Below are positions 25,388-38,095 of a DNA stretch of 64,000 nucleotides, piece by piece (positions within the stretch are counted from its first letter, which is position 1; each line of letters opens with the position of its first letter). Source of the stretch: Megascapheus bottae (Eukaryota; Chordata; Mammalia; Rodentia; Geomyidae); NCBI GenBank assembly GCA_024803745.1, contig JANJXV010000152.1, forward strand, positions 806,001 to 870,000, given 5' to 3'. The position numbers and the translations under genes were made by a program. The notes under the pieces were generated by a model. The model saw only the letters and a program-made list of their open reading frames with translations. It ran no database searches and was not told where the DNA came from.

Positions 25388-27855
25388 TTATTGGCAGCAC
25401 AACATTTTCCTCAGCCTGGAGAAGAAAGGAGCCAACCGAGATTGCTGCCGGCCTAGGCCAGAAAGCTCTTCAGGGTGCTGGGTATCAGGCATCCGCATCA
25501 CAGTGGGCTCTGTGGTGGAGGCCTTTAGGCGACAAGGCCCCCCCGCCTCTACCTGGACAGGCTACACACTCTCTTGGAGTTGGGCATCTGCAAAGATTTT
25601 CTGCTCCTTGCTCTCTTCAGTGGTGGAAGGGCCTGGCAGGTGTGAAGTGGCCTCAACAGCAGGGGTCTCGGGGAGTGCTGGCATCTGGCCCTGGCACTCC
25701 ATCCTTCCCCCACAAGCAGCACCAGGAGTTCCTGCAGCTCTTTTTTCTTCTGCACCTTCTCCTTTGTCAGCTGCTTGACACACTCATCTTTCTACTTACA
25801 CTGCTGGTCCAGGACTTCCATCTCTTCTTTGCACAGCACTATGGGGTCGTCCAGGGCGCTGATGGGTTTGGACAGCTGGGCACACCGGCACTGGAGGTCC
25901 CCCACTGGACTCTGGTGCTCTACCTGGTCAGGCACAGCATGCAGGAAGCAGGATTTGATCTTCTTCTCGGACACCCGCGTGTCCTGCTTGCTGTCCCCTG
26001 ATGGACCATGGTTCTTACTCTCTGGGAACAGGGCCTGCTGCTCCAGCTTGGTCTGACACTGGGATGCCAGGTTGTCCAGGCACTGGCAGCAGGCCTGCTG
26101 CTCCTGCAGCTCCTGGCTGAGTTTCACTTTGGTAACCTAGGCATTGATTGTGCTTTAAAGTAAAGGGCCTGCTTGACTTGTGGGTTTTCCACAGTCTGTG
26201 GGATAGTCACGGCCGCTGGTGTTGCCACCTCAGCCATTGTTTCTTCCTTGTCCCCTTCTCTGTCTTCTCTGGGGAAAGCCAGGAAACACAACTGGGCCTG
26301 TACTTGCTCCTTCTCTTGCTTACTGGCTTCCAGACATTGGGTCAAGTTCAGGTCCTGCTCTTGTTGCTCCAGCAGCTGGGTGTGCCTCAGCAGGTACTGC
26401 TGCAGCTCCTCCTTCTCTGCACTCAGCTGCTGAATGGAGGCCCTATCATCTTCACAGGTGCCTCTGAGTTTTTGCAGCTGGGCTAGGTACTGGGCATTGA
26501 GCTCCTGTAGACTCTGGGCTGCTTGCCAACTTCCTTCACCACCTCCTTCCACTCTCCTAACTCCATCTCTCGCTGCTCCAGCTTCTCCTGGAGATGTTTC
26601 TTTTCCCGCTGCTCTGAGTTCAGGAGCTGGTGAGCTGGTCCTTCTCAGTGCAGCCTGTGGACAGCTTCCTGCAGCTGCTCCAGCTGCTCTTTCAGCTCTC
26701 TGGTGGGCACGGCTGTGCATCTCTGGATGTCAGGGAAGTTGGGCTGAGCCTCGTCATGCCGATCCCACTCCTCCACCTTCTTCTGCAGTATCAGCAGCCG
26801 TTCCTGCTGCTCCAGGTTCTGGAGATTGAGGCTCTGGTTTTCCTGAGCCTGTTTGGAGTCGTGGCTCCAAGTTCTTGAAGTCCTCCTTTGTCTGGCAGGC
26901 CTGGGCCTGGTGCTGCTGCTCAGCCTGAGATGGTCCTGCAGGGTGCTGCCCCTCTGATAGCTTCTTCTCCATTTCTGCCAGCTTCTTCTCTACATCCACC
27001 ATTTGCCACAGGTCTTCCTCCCGCTCGTCTGTGAGTTGGTTCATCTCCTGTGAGAGCTGCCACACCTTCTCCATCCACGTGGACCTCTCCACCTTCAGGT
27101 CCTCCACATACTTGTCCTCTCGAACCTCAATTTGCTCACCACGCTTTCTACATTCTGTAGTCTTCTTTTCAGCACTGCCCGCTCCCCTAGTGCTCGTTGG
27201 AGTTTTTCCATTCTAAACTCCGTGTTGGACTTTTGTGTTTAGAGCACGTCCAGCTTCCCCTGCAAGGGTGCATTCAGCTCCTGCAGGTTGTCCCAGCTTC
27301 TGCTCTTTGCCTCGACCTGCAGCTTCACATCACCCAGACCTTGGATGAGCTGTCTGTTCTTCTGCTCAGTGTCCTTCTGCTGGGTGGTGAGTGCAAACAA
27401 GGCCATCTCCAGGTCTAAGCTGCACTGCTCAGAAACCTGAAGGCGGCTGGTCAGATCTTCATGCTCCACTTGACTTCGTTTGGGCTTCCTTTTCTGTGTG
27501 TGCCAGGGCAGAATGTAAGTGACCTTTCTCTGAAAGCAACATCTGGATGGATACCTTGTGGTCTTCTAACTCTGCTTTAGTGTTTCTTGCACCTGGGCCA
27601 TCTTCTCCTTTTCTTCCTGCTGTTGTTCCTGCAGGTCTTGCTTTAGCTGCTTCAGGTGGTGGATTTCACTGAAGAGCTGTTGCTGTCTTAATTTGCTCCA
27701 GTCCAGGGCCAGCAGCAGGCATTGGTAGCACTTCTCCAGATCCTCCTTTTTCTTGGAACCGGGGGCCCTCTTGACCATGACTGCTCCGAATGTGCCCAAA
27801 GGCAGGCGAGGCTGAGGGTCAGCATGGTCTCTGGCTGCAACCTCACGTGGATTAC
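25388..27855 (-). pseudogene. GOLGA2 (GM130)-like retrocopy
   Basis: The minus strand reads as a coiled-coil golgin with no visible introns. From 5' to 3': KKKEDLEKCYQCLLLALDWS (27.75 kb; GOLGA2 has KDLESRYQQLAVALDSS), EDLTSRLQVSEQ with STTQQK-type continuation (27.4), MEDLKVERSTWMEKVWQLSQ (27.1), ASIQQLSAEKEELQQYLLRH (26.45), KDECVKQLTKEKVQKKKELQ (25.78; [23 protein letters not shown]), and a C-terminal FFSR/AEENVVLPITTL at about 25.43, echoing FFYRADENDEVKITVI. GM130 is a cis-Golgi matrix protein; its C-terminus binds GRASP65. The reading frame breaks at least five times, so it is not coding. Continuity across many exons of the parent points to a processed pseudogene. No clear poly-A tail or target duplication was seen. 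Confidence 0.75.
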
Positions 27856-27859
27856 AGAG

Positions 27860-28405
27860 CCCAGTGGTGTTGGTGTCGGGCTTGGGCTTGCCTCCCCCTT
27901 TCTTTAACCCCTTGTGCTTGAATTCTTCAGGTCAATGAGCACATTTCTTTCTTGGTTTTGTTCTTTCTGACCTGCCAGCTCTGGGACGAGAAAGATGGAC
28001 GGGCCACGTTCCCAGGCTCTTTGAAGTCTCCTGTACTTTCCCACTCACCAAAAAGTATTCCTGTCTCCTCGGTATATTGGCAAATCACCTGGATTCTCTG
28101 GCTCACCACTCAGCCACCTCTACCCCCATCAGCTCCTGGTAGTGGTGTAAGCCCACAGAGACCACACCAGTGTTGCTAGAAAGCGTAGAATGTGGGCATG
28201 GCCCCAATTCTCTGATCCCATTTGTCAGCGAGAAACAGGAAGGAATAGGGGGTGTGGCCACAATCTGGGGATTCAGGCAGAGTGGGTGGAGTCTGTTCCT
28301 AAGGTCCCAGCCCCATCTAACTCTGTGCTGTCTAGTTAGGGGCCAGTGTGGGACTTGCTGCAGTGGGACCGGTGCAGTTTCTGTTCCCTTTATTTTTATT
28401 AAAGA
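27860..28405. other. Unassigned sequence 5' of the GOLGA2-like copy
   Basis: Moderate GC; no repeat or gene recognised. Confidence 0.3.
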
Positions 28406-28409
28406 ATAT

Positions 28410-28585
28410 CTGTTTGCTGACCCGGGGCCTTGAACTCGGGTCCTGAGTGTTATCCTTGGGCTCTCTCCAGTCCAGGCCTCTACCACTTGAACCACAGAAA
28501 GCTTTCCAGCTTGTTTTGTTTCCTAGTACTGAGGAATCCTGCATGCTAGGCAGCCAATCTACTCCCAGGCCACTCTCCTGGCTCC
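28410..28585 (-). repeat. ID-like SINE
   Basis: Reverse strand: 'cggggccttgaactcgggtc' to 'caatctactcccaggccact'; a small internal deletion. Confidence 0.6.
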
Positions 28586-28589
28586 CAGA

Positions 28590-29840
28590 TGCACAGTTTT
28601 ACATGTACCTCTCCTGGCTTCCCCCACACAACTGTGGCCTCCAGAGATTCCCCCAGGCCTTCAGTTGTCATCTTGGAAGTGACACCAAGAAGCATAACAT
28701 CTTCCCACCTCCAATGTCTTCCTGTGGTCAGTCCATGAAGAAGAAGCTCCCTCTTTGTAACCATATTTGCTGACGCTTGCATTCTGACCAGGGGTCCCTG
28801 AGGTTCACGATGTTCTTGATATGGCCTCCCTTCCAGTCCCTAGGGACTGGAGTTGAGGGACATCACAAGGCCAGGGCTCCTCTCCATGAGTTTTGGCTGT
28901 CCTGCTCACCTCCACCGTGTCTAGGGCATCACGTGTTTCACACACTCTGTATGGTGATCTCAGAGGATTCAGAAACACAATCGCTAGTGAAAGGGGAGTG
29001 TGTAAAAGGAGGTCATCCGGCGACTGGCCACCTAGGATAGTGTGAAGTCCTCTCCAGCCAGTGCCCTCTCCAGGGCCTGTTCATCTTCTCAGTGGAGTTC
29101 TGAGGTCATCACATTCTTTCCTGCATGCCATCTATCACAAGACTCCTGGATCATTTCTTAGAAATGTTCCATGATTCCTTTATCTTGAACCTAGGCCTTA
29201 TGAAGTCTTTAGCAATCTGAAGATCCTCTGATCAGTCACCAATTTCATTGGCCCAAGATGGTGCTATCATGATGCTGTGCTCATGCTATCCTTTCCAAGC
29301 CCATCCTTCTTTTGTTTCACTTTAATCCCATCTCACTTCTCTAGACTCTCAGTAGAATTGCACTTGCCATTCAAAGCCTATTCAAATTCTTGAAGAAGCT
29401 TTTCCCGATCACTCTGGACAACACAATATTTCCACTGTGGTTATGCTTCCTATATGCAGATTCTTATCCAAACCTATTACTGTACATTTAAAAATTGAAG
29501 TCCATCCTGGAACCTGTTCTAGGGAATGTTATTCCTGACACCAGCGCTATTCAATCTGAGAACCTTGCTTAGAAAGTGGCTGGCATGACAGGGGACAGGA
29601 ATGAGATATGGCATCCACACTTTAATGTTGAGTTCTAGCTTCCCAACAATATGCCCTTTGAAGCCTGCTGAACTCCTAGGAACCTCACAAGGATCCTGTG
29701 TTCACCAAGCCATGCTGAATACTAGGTGCCAATCGGGGGAACAAGGCCAAATGCAGCCTGGTATGTCACACGTGCTGCCTTGCTCTACAGGACTTCTCTT
29801 ACCAAACACTAGTTCAAAGTATGGGAGGGGCACCTGAGTT
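28590..29840. other. Unassigned sequence
   Basis: No gene or repeat family recognised. Confidence 0.3.
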
Positions 29841-29844
29841 GGTT

Positions 29845-30950
29845 GCATACCTTTGCTATGGTAAATGGTGATGCAGTACACATCGTTGTGCTAATGGCCT
29901 TAGTATGAACTTGTTTTTGGAAGATTGGGTAAATGCCAAGTAGTGGAACTGCTGGGTCATACGGGAGTTCTATGTTTAGTCTTTTTTTTCCCAGTCCTGT
30001 GTTTAGACTCAGGACTTGAGAACAGTCCTTGGGTTCTTTATTTTCCTGAAGGTAGGGCTCTACCCATTGAGCCTCAGCACCATTTCTAGCCTTTTTCTAT
30101 GTATGTGTTACCAAGGAATCGCACCCGGGGCATCCTGCATGCTACCAAGCACTCCACCACTAGGCCAAACTCACGAGCCCAAAGTTTCCACTATTGAGAA
30201 ACCACCATACTGCTTTTCACAGTGGTTGAAAGTCTTTACACTCTCACCAACTCTGTAGTAGTGATCCCTCCTGGCCACATCCCTGCCAGCATCTGTTGTC
30301 ATTCGATTTCTGGATCATGGCCATTCTAACTGGAGTGAGGTGGAATGTCAGACTTTTTTTGATTTGCTTTTCTTTTAGGGTCTGAAATGGTGAGCATTTC
30401 TTCATGTGCCTAGAGGCCATTCTTATTTCTTCTTCAGAGAAGTCTCTGTTCAAGTCTTTGACCTATCTTTGAATGGGATGTTTGTTTCTTTGAATATTCC
30501 TTTTGGAGAGATTCCATTTCTTTGAGCTGTAGATATATTTTAGATAGGAGGCCTTTGTTGTATGGCTAGTGAAGATCTTCTCCCACTCGGTGGGCTTTCT
30601 ATTTAACTTGCCATACTGAAGCTCTGCAGTTTACTGCAGTACTATTTGTCCAAACTTGCTTTAATTTGCTGTGTTTCTGGTTCTTTATTAAGAATGTTTC
30701 AACCTTCGCCAAGGAGACTTAGTGTATCTCCAATTCTTTTTGTGTAGTTTTCAGGATATCTGCCTTTCCCTCAAGGTCTTTGATCCATTTGGAATTAATC
30801 CTGGTGCATGGTGACATAGAAAATTCAAACTTTATTTTTCTGCAGGTGTTTAACCTGTTCTTCCAGTATCATGTATTGAAGAGGCTATTCTTCTTCCATT
30901 CTCTTTTTTGGTTCCCTTATCAAAGAGTACGTGGATATGGGTCATAAAGA
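29845..30950 (-). mobile_element. L1 3' part, interrupted by a SINE
   Basis: Minus-strand L1: 'ctttgctatggtaaatggtg' region, then ORF2 C-terminal sequence (KSLTFHLTPVRMAMIQKSND, DNRCWQGCGQEG) and upstream ORF2 to about 30,940. An ID-like SINE at 29,983-30,182 splits it. Stops and frameshifts are present. Confidence 0.75.
29983..30182 (-). repeat. ID-like SINE inserted in L1
   Basis: Reverse-strand full copy between 'ctatgtttagtc' and 'aaagtttccactattgag' of the L1, so it is younger than the L1. Confidence 0.75.
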
Positions 30951-30960
30951 CAATTTTTGC

Positions 30961-31017
30961 GGTGTGTGTGTGTGTGCGTGTGTGTGTGCACACACACGGG
31001 CACACACACGCGCTCAC
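30961..31017 (+). repeat. (GT)n-(CA)n inverted simple repeat
   Basis: A GT run (with one GC) passes through TGTGCACACA into a CA run, so the two halves are self-complementary. It could form a hairpin or Z-DNA. Confidence 0.85.
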
Positions 31018-31019
31018 TT

Positions 31020-33720
31020 ACTTGGACATTAAAACTCGCTGTACACACTTCAAGGTTTAACCATCAGGTTTCAGTTTCTTGGGTTTTCTGTAACTAGCTT
31101 CACTTATGGATAGAAGCTCTTTTGATATTTTACCAAGTGATAGTGTTATGAGCAGAGCAAGGAGAACCCTGAAGTCTCCCTTTCCCATTTCTCTCCCTCA
31201 TCCGTCTGTTTTGTGGGGACCTATGCATGTACAATCAGACGACACTCTCCCAGAAGAGGGATGTGACCCAGCCTACCAGTACTCTATGGTTGGAACTTGT
31301 CATGCTTTAAAAGATATCTCTCGCCAATATCTCCATTTCACTCTCATTTACAATTTCTATAACTTTTCTAATCTGAAACCACACTCCATTCCCGAAACAT
31401 GCTTACTTTTTAAAAATTCAGTTACTCAAATCCATATAAATAGTATTTTTGCCTTAAAACTGAAAAAAATTATGTTCTAAAATCTAAGTACCAGTGATTG
31501 TATATACTGATTCCCTTCTTGAATAATTGTTTGTTAAATACGTTTGTTGAAATATGATGTAAAAATCAATGTTAATCAATTCTTCCATAAACACGTGAGA
31601 TAACACACTCTCATTGCTAAATTTCACAAACACACACATCACCATTTTGATATGCAGCTACCCCAAAGCGTCATCTTATCTATTTCTTGATGTCTTCTCC
31701 CTATCTTAGGTGAAAGGTAATGACGGTGAATTGAGACACACAGGGTGCATGATTAGAATTATACCCAGGGCCCTGTTGGAAAGGGAACTAGTAACTAGGT
31801 GCCTCTCAAGAAATAGCTGCTGTTAGTTTCTTGTGATAACTACACATGTGAGAATACACCAACATCAAATGCAGCAGAATGCATGTTCATATTGAGGGTT
31901 CCTGGAGAATATGAAGCTCCCATACACTAAAGCTTCCATTGTGTGTCATACATTAATTTTTCTCTTAGGCATTAGGAATGGTATTAATTATGTGTGACAT
32001 GGGAGAAGTGAGGAAACACAAATTTATGCACTCAGATTTTCAAGGAGAACCTTAGGAAAGGATCTCACTGAACAATCTACTTTTCAGATTCTTTCTCACA
32101 CACAGACACTTGCATGTAAATGTAAATGTGTATCTATACATATTTATCGATACAAACATGTTTATGCTTAAGCATATAGATTATATACATGATTTGTATA
32201 TGTTTATATATATGAATTTGGAGAGAGAGAAATACACATATCTCAAACATGTACATGTTTGAGTACATAGAGAGGGCCGTCCTCATTTTTTTTCTTTTCT
32301 CAGAGATTTCTCTCTGTCGCTTTACCGCCTCCTTTTCAACTGCCTTCTAAATGAGTACCTGAATCAAGGGCTGAGAGTGTGATTCAGGTGATAGAGCACC
32401 TGCCTGTGAATTGCATGAATCTTCAAAGTATCCACGATACATTTTGTATCTTCATATATTCACATATTTCCCCATTTCTCTCACGATATAGAACATTTCC
32501 ATCACGTTATGAGGAGTTTCTTTTGTTCCCCAGAAGGAGTTTCTACTCTAACTTGCCCCCTTTCCATTAGTTTTGCTTCTTGTCTAACATCTGTCATTGT
32601 AGACCTGAATTGCGAAGACTGAAGGTTGTCTAGAAATTGCCTTCGAGTGCACCTGACCCGCAGAAAGAAATGGGAATCACAGAGTCAGCAGGACAAAGGA
32701 CAGAATAACAGGAGAATGAGACTCACTAGACAGTAAGTTGGAAAAGAGCTTTACAACTTGAGGATGGGAAGGGGATGGGAAAGGGAAAATGGAAGAAATT
32801 AACGGAGCGGGTAACGCTGTGTGAAAAGAAAAGTTCTCATGACCTTTCTGCAACTGTAACCTACCTGTTCATCACCTTTGCAATAAATTAGTGAGAAAAA
32901 TAAACACAGAAATCTCCTCCAAGCTAACCATGTTTGGTTCTCTCTCCCTTCCCTCTTCACATCAGAGTGATATTTCGATGTGATTTTGTAGACTGATATT
33001 TCCACTTGCTTCTTCACTTTGTTGCTCAGTGTTATGCTGTCCGGTTACTATTCTAGTATTCCCTGATTTTCCTCGGGAGGGGCAACATGAGATGCTTCCA
33101 CTCTAGAGATCTGACCAACACAGCGACTTTGGAATGACCAGCAAGCATCTCTTGGGATGCACGTGCTTGTGTCTCTTGATTATGTGCCAAAGAGCAGACT
33201 GGATCATGAGGACGACATATGTTTTCCTTTCATAAACTTTGCCCGCCAGTTTTTAAACGTACTTTCATTTAGCTCATTATTCTTAACAGCTGCATGACAT
33301 TCGGTAGCCTTTTCCCAGTGATTTAGCCCATTGTTACCTGAGAGGTTCCATTTGTTCCAGGCATTTACGTGTTGCCAAATATGTTCCCCACGTTACATTC
33401 ATATACATCAATTTTTGCATGATCAAGTTCACAATAAAATCACGTGAAAAGTGTATTTACTTAACCATAGATTTATGCATTTTACGTGTTTTGAGACACA
33501 ATAGCAATATATTGCTTTTCAAAGAATTTCCAACAATGCTTCTTTCAACTGGTATTTAGGAATATTTCATCTTGTACTTCAAGAGTAAATTGTCCAATAT
33601 TTTGCACCTGTCCATCTGAGAGGATAAATTATGACTTGGTTGGTTTCACTTTGGAAGTCTCTTATGAGAGCTGACAGTGACACTTTGATGAAGTTTAAGT
33701 GTGAATTCTAAGAATAGAAG
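31020..33720. other. AT-rich unassigned sequence
   Basis: No gene seen. Only an ID-SINE head scrap at about 32,365-32,420 and short TA/CA-rich tracts at 32.1-32.3 kb. Confidence 0.35.
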
Positions 33721-33724
33721 GCGT

Positions 33725-34400
33725 ACTAGCACAATGATGTTCATTGCAACATTATTCACCATAGCTAACATATGGAATCAACCAAGATGACTCTCAGTAC
33801 ATGATTGGATCAAGAAGATGTGGTATTTTTACACAATGGAATTCTATGTTGCCATCAAAAAGAATGACATCGCCCTATTCATAACAAAATGGAAAGACTT
33901 GGAAAAAATAATATTAAGTGAAGTAAGCCAGACCCAAAGGAACATAGGCTCCATGGTTTCCCTCATTTGTAATACTTAATACACACCTAGGATTCTCCTA
34001 GCAGAGGATTGCAGTAGCTCAAAACCTAGATACCGAAGGTCTTATAGGATGGGACTAAGTGAAACGATCTCTAGGATGTGGAAACAAGAGCCTTTATCTT
34101 GTATGATTATTATTCTTAATGTGCTTTGTTATTTCTCTTCTCTTTTGTTGCCCTTTGCTTAATCTCATATTGTTACAGTATCTTACCTTGTTACTTGGTA
34201 TATTGTATATATGTTTATTTATTTATTTGAAATAGGAAAGGGAAGGGGGGAAACAAGATGATTGGAAGGAGAGGATGGGAGTGGAATGGAGACCAAAACA
34301 CAAGAAGGAGTATCAATGTGTGAGAAATAATGCACTACTACCTGACGAATGTAATTATAACTTCTCTATACATTATCCCAATAATTAAAAAAAGAAAAAA
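33725..34400 (+). mobile_element. L1 3' end
   Basis: Plus-strand L1 tail: 'gttcattgcaacattattca', 'ggaattctatgttgccatca', 'ggaaagacttggaaaaaata', then 3' UTR ending in an A-rich stretch at about 34,385-34,400. It is the complement of the sequence at 16.6-17.25 kb. Confidence 0.8.
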
Positions 34401-34624
34401 ATAGAAAGTGTGTGGATTAGCACAGAAATCGATGGAGAGAGAGTGGACAAAGGCAGCAGTGGTACTCACTACACTAGGTTGAAAATGAACTCTACAGTGG
34501 GTGGGTGGGAGCAGGAGGGAAACAGTGGGAGAGAACAAAGGAATGGGTCACATTTTCCCAAAACAAATGTACTCTTTACCTGATGTAACTATACCCCTCT
34601 CGACATCATCTTTATAATAACATT

Positions 34625-34800
34625 TTTTGCCAGTCTTGGGGTTTGAACTGAGGGCCTAAGCACTGTCCTTGAGCTTTCTCAACGCTAGTCCTCTGCCACT
34701 TGAGGCACAATGCCACTTCTGGCTTTTTCTGTTTATGTGGTACCAAGGGTTTTGTGCATGCTAGGAAAGCACTCTACCAGTAGGCCACGCTCCTGACCCT
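34625..34800 (-). repeat. ID-like SINE
   Basis: Reverse strand: 'tttgccagtcttggggtttg' to 'cactctaccagtaggccacg', with a small deletion in the head. Confidence 0.7.
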
Positions 34801-34844
34801 ATCATATCAATTTCTGAAAGTTGTAAGAATATTATTCCTTCAGT

Positions 34845-35095
34845 CAGGTAGTGGTGGGTCATACCTGTAATCCTAGATGCTGATTCATCTGAACTTGGAG
34901 AATTACAATTCAAAGCCAGCCTGGGGAGAAAAGTCTGTGAGACTTTTACCTCAATTAAATACTAGAAGTTAATCAAAGTGGAATCTAGCTCAGTTAGTTC
35001 TAGCTCAATTTATTTCAACTCAATGAATCTAGAAGTGGAGGTGTGGCTCAAATGGTAGAGCACCATACTTCAGTAAAAAAGCCAAATGAGAGCAG
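34845..35095 (+). repeat. B1-like dimeric SINE
   Basis: Plus strand: 'aggtagtggtgggtcatacc' then 'gaagtggaggtgtggctcaa'. The join between halves is expanded by a short duplicated stretch. Confidence 0.65.
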
Positions 35096-35129
35096 GAATC
35101 CCTGAGCTCAGGCCTCAATAACACACACA

Positions 35130-35141
35130 TACATTCGCGTG

Positions 35142-35195
<54 letters not shown>
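35130..35195 (+). repeat. (CA)n microsatellite
   Basis: About 28 CA units, slightly impure at the start, probably grown from the preceding SINE's tail. Confidence 0.95.
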
Positions 35196-35197
<2 letters not shown>

Positions 35198-35464
35198 TTA
35201 ACCAGCTTCCCTTATGGAACTTTCTACAATTCAGATAGTAATGTGAGCTCACTTTCTTCTACCATTCTCATGCTAGTCCCTCTCATGGTCACCAAGTGAT
35301 CAGCGCAGTTGGGATTTGAACAATGTGCAGGAGGATCTATTAAATCTCTTCACTTGGGCCGACTGTTTATTGTCCCTTCCACACTCCCAGTCACCCCGCC
35401 ATCCCAGTCCATTATAGGCAACCCAGTTCCTCACAAAGTCTCCTTTCAAGTGATCTCACTTTTT

Positions 35465-35575
35465 TGCAAGCCTGGTGGTATGTACCTGCAATCCCAGTAC
35501 TAAAAAAGTTGAGGCAGGCTGATCACAAGTTCAATGCCAGCCTGAGGTGCATTGCGAGATCCTATCACAATTTCT
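35465..35575 (+). repeat. B1-like monomer
   Basis: 'gcctggtggtatgtacctgc', 'aatcccagtac', 'gaggcaggctgatcacaagt', 'gcattgcgagatcc'. It is closer to a free B1 monomer than to the dimers elsewhere. Confidence 0.65.
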
Positions 35576-35579
35576 TTTT

Positions 35580-36600
35580 ACATCTAACTTCTGATGTAGG
35601 GGAACATGTACTTTTGCCACAGGTGAGATGCCCATGTCCCCACCAAAGTCCTCTCTCCCACGAGCACCATTGCCAGACAGCGGCAGCTCCAGCTAGTCCA
35701 GTCCAGTGAGTTTTACTATTCCCCGAGTGTCTCACATTGTAAGATACACAAATCAACTGCTCTCAGCCTTTCCTCATGGGGGAAGGACCACATTGCCATC
35801 CACCAAGTACTTACTCTCTTGCTCACAGTCTCTTCACTCCACCACTCCCATCAGAAATGGGCTCATTCAGGTGGAGCTGGCTGCACCACCATAGAAAATC
35901 ACATGCCCAGGAAGTTCCTTTAGGAGCTGGATGTGCTGGGCATGCCTGTGTTTATCCCAAAATTTGGGACTCGACCACATCTCAGAAACAAAAGGAACGG
36001 AGGTAGAGGGGTAACTTTTAAGATTTTAATATTCCCTCTGTCATCTAACGAAACCAAAACAAAATTAACACTGAGTTTTCCAACCTGCCCTCTCATGAAG
36101 ATGCATGTTAGCTCAACAATGGCTTAAGAAAATATATTCACGTCCTCACAAGTAAATGGAAATGTGAAATTCTTTCAATAATGTATCAGTTGCTAAGGTA
36201 TTGAGAGGCCTCCATCCCCTGAACTCACTTTTCCCTTCACTCAGGATACATTTATGAGAGATTTGCAATCTCTGAAATTGTTCAAATGCAGGTTTCCAAG
36301 TTCTCTGCCCTTGTTACCTCTAAAGAGAAACCCTGGGCTGTGTCAAGGCTTAGGTTTCCTGTGGCAGCTGATGAACCCATTGTGGCTTCTCATGAGAAGA
36401 ACCACTGAACACAGGAAATGGCCAAGCATTTATTTCATGGCCTATAACAGGGATTCTGCTACACTTATCATTACAGAGAAGAATTTTCTGAAATAAAATT
36501 CTTCTTTTTTCGAAGTTGGAAGCATCCTATACTGGATGAATAGTTTTTCTCAGGCCCTGAGTTTATTTGCAGAACTCTCCAACCCCGCCCCACTAAAAAA
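35580..36600. other. Unassigned sequence
   Basis: No gene or repeat family recognised up to the start of the duplicated block. Confidence 0.3.
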
Positions 36601-36899
36601 CAAAAAACCAAAAACAAGAAAAAACTTCTCATCCTTCCTTAAATGCATTCCTATTTTCACTTGCTGTAGGCTGGCCTCACAGGTGTGGCCAACAACCACC
36701 TAACTCCTAGTCCTCCCTCCTATCCCCAGAGGGTTTGGATGTGTTTTGTCTGGGTTTCGCACCTTCTCTTAGGTTGAAAGAGCATAGTCCTTCACTGTCC
36801 TTCATCCCCTGATGTGTGTTGACACTTTCTGATTTGGTAAGTATTTAGCGAATCTCTGACCCATCATGGCTGTCTAGAATTTAGGTTGGTCTGTGGTTC

Positions 36900-37100
36900 T
36901 TTTTTTTTCTTCTTGGCGACACTGGAGGCTGAATCTCAGTGCCTACCACTTTCCTTGAGCTTCTTCTTCTCCACGCTAGCATTATCACTTGAGTCCCTGC
37001 AGCACTTCCTGCTTTTTCTTAGTATGTGAAATGAAAGAATACTACCTTTGTCTTCATGTATGCTAGTCAAGCACACTGCCACCATATCAAACTCTAGTGA
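36900..37100 (-). repeat. ID-like SINE (copy A)
   Basis: Reverse-strand SINE; its counterpart in copy B is 50,310-50,510. Confidence 0.6.
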
Positions 37101-37261
37101 CTAGCCTGTGGTTTTTAAAGAGTCCCTCTGAGAGAAACAAGTGGTGTGCAGGAAAGAAGACAAAAGTCCTGTGCTACTATTTTGTTGATGCATAATATAC
37201 TAATAGTTATTTCACCTTCTACTTCCAGCAAACTGCAATAGAAGAGGAAAGAAGCATGAAA

Positions 37262-37600
37262 CAATTTCTTTGTTTTTGTTCTTTAATTAAGTTTTTATTA
37301 AGATTGATTTTTACATCATATTTCACATATACTTTTTAGTGAACAAATATTCCAAAAAATATTCTCTATATCTAATCACTGGAACATAGACTTTTTAACA
37401 TAACTAAAATTAAGGTGAGGGTTTGTATGTCATAGATACATATCAATCTATATAATACAACTTTATTTCTAGGGTATATGTCCCATCATATATTTTATGT
37501 CAATGTAGTTACATTTATACCAAGTATACCATGTCCAAAATATTAAATATTTAATATTTAATCACTCTGGTACTGTTTGGATTTAATATCGAGTGTGACT
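37262..37600 (-). repeat. L1 3'-UTR-like sequence (copy A)
   Basis: 'gtttttattaagattgattt' followed by AT-rich sequence; counterpart at 50,695-51,010. It resembles an L1 3' UTR on the minus strand, but weakly. Confidence 0.4.
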
Positions 37601-37889
37601 GATTGTGATCTCTAGAAGCCAGGTAGTAGTAACAAACCCATATCTTTAGCGCAGCTGTTGGCTGACTGCAGTTTAGGAGCTTGATAACTGTTGATCTTCC
37701 TAGCAGTATTTTGCCCATCAGGAGGTCTCTGTCACTCTACTCAAATCAGTTCCTGAAATGATAGCTTGATTTTACACCCTGTATTGAGCCAGTCAGCATT
37801 GGTGACTGAATAGACCCACAGGGAACTAAGGAAATCGTGGAGAGGGACAGGAATGAAGGATAGACGAGGAGGATATTTTATTTTGTGGG

Positions 37890-38095
37890 TCATCAGGCTT
37901 GGACTCATACTGGACTCTGTCCCTGAGCTCTTTAGCTCAAGGCTACTGGCCCACTCTTGAGCCAAGCCCCACTTTCCCTTTTCTACAGGGTAGTTGGAGA
38001 TAAGAGTCTCTGGTCCTTCTGTGCCCCAGTTGGCTTTCAACCTTGATCCTTAGATATGAGTTCCCTGAGTATCTAGGTTTAAAGGGGTGAACCAC
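37890..38095 (-). repeat. B1-like dimeric SINE (copy A)
   Basis: Reverse-strand dimer, paralogous to 51,985-52,205. Confidence 0.65.

Noticed and set aside
25354..26829. Long plus-strand ORFs (up to 215 codons) rich in L, S and C
   Set aside because: They are antisense shadows of the GOLGA2-like coiled-coil retrocopy; the minus strand carries the recognisable protein.
31106..31480. 124-codon plus-strand ORF
   Set aside because: No recognisable domain, signal or homologue, and base composition like its noncoding surroundings.
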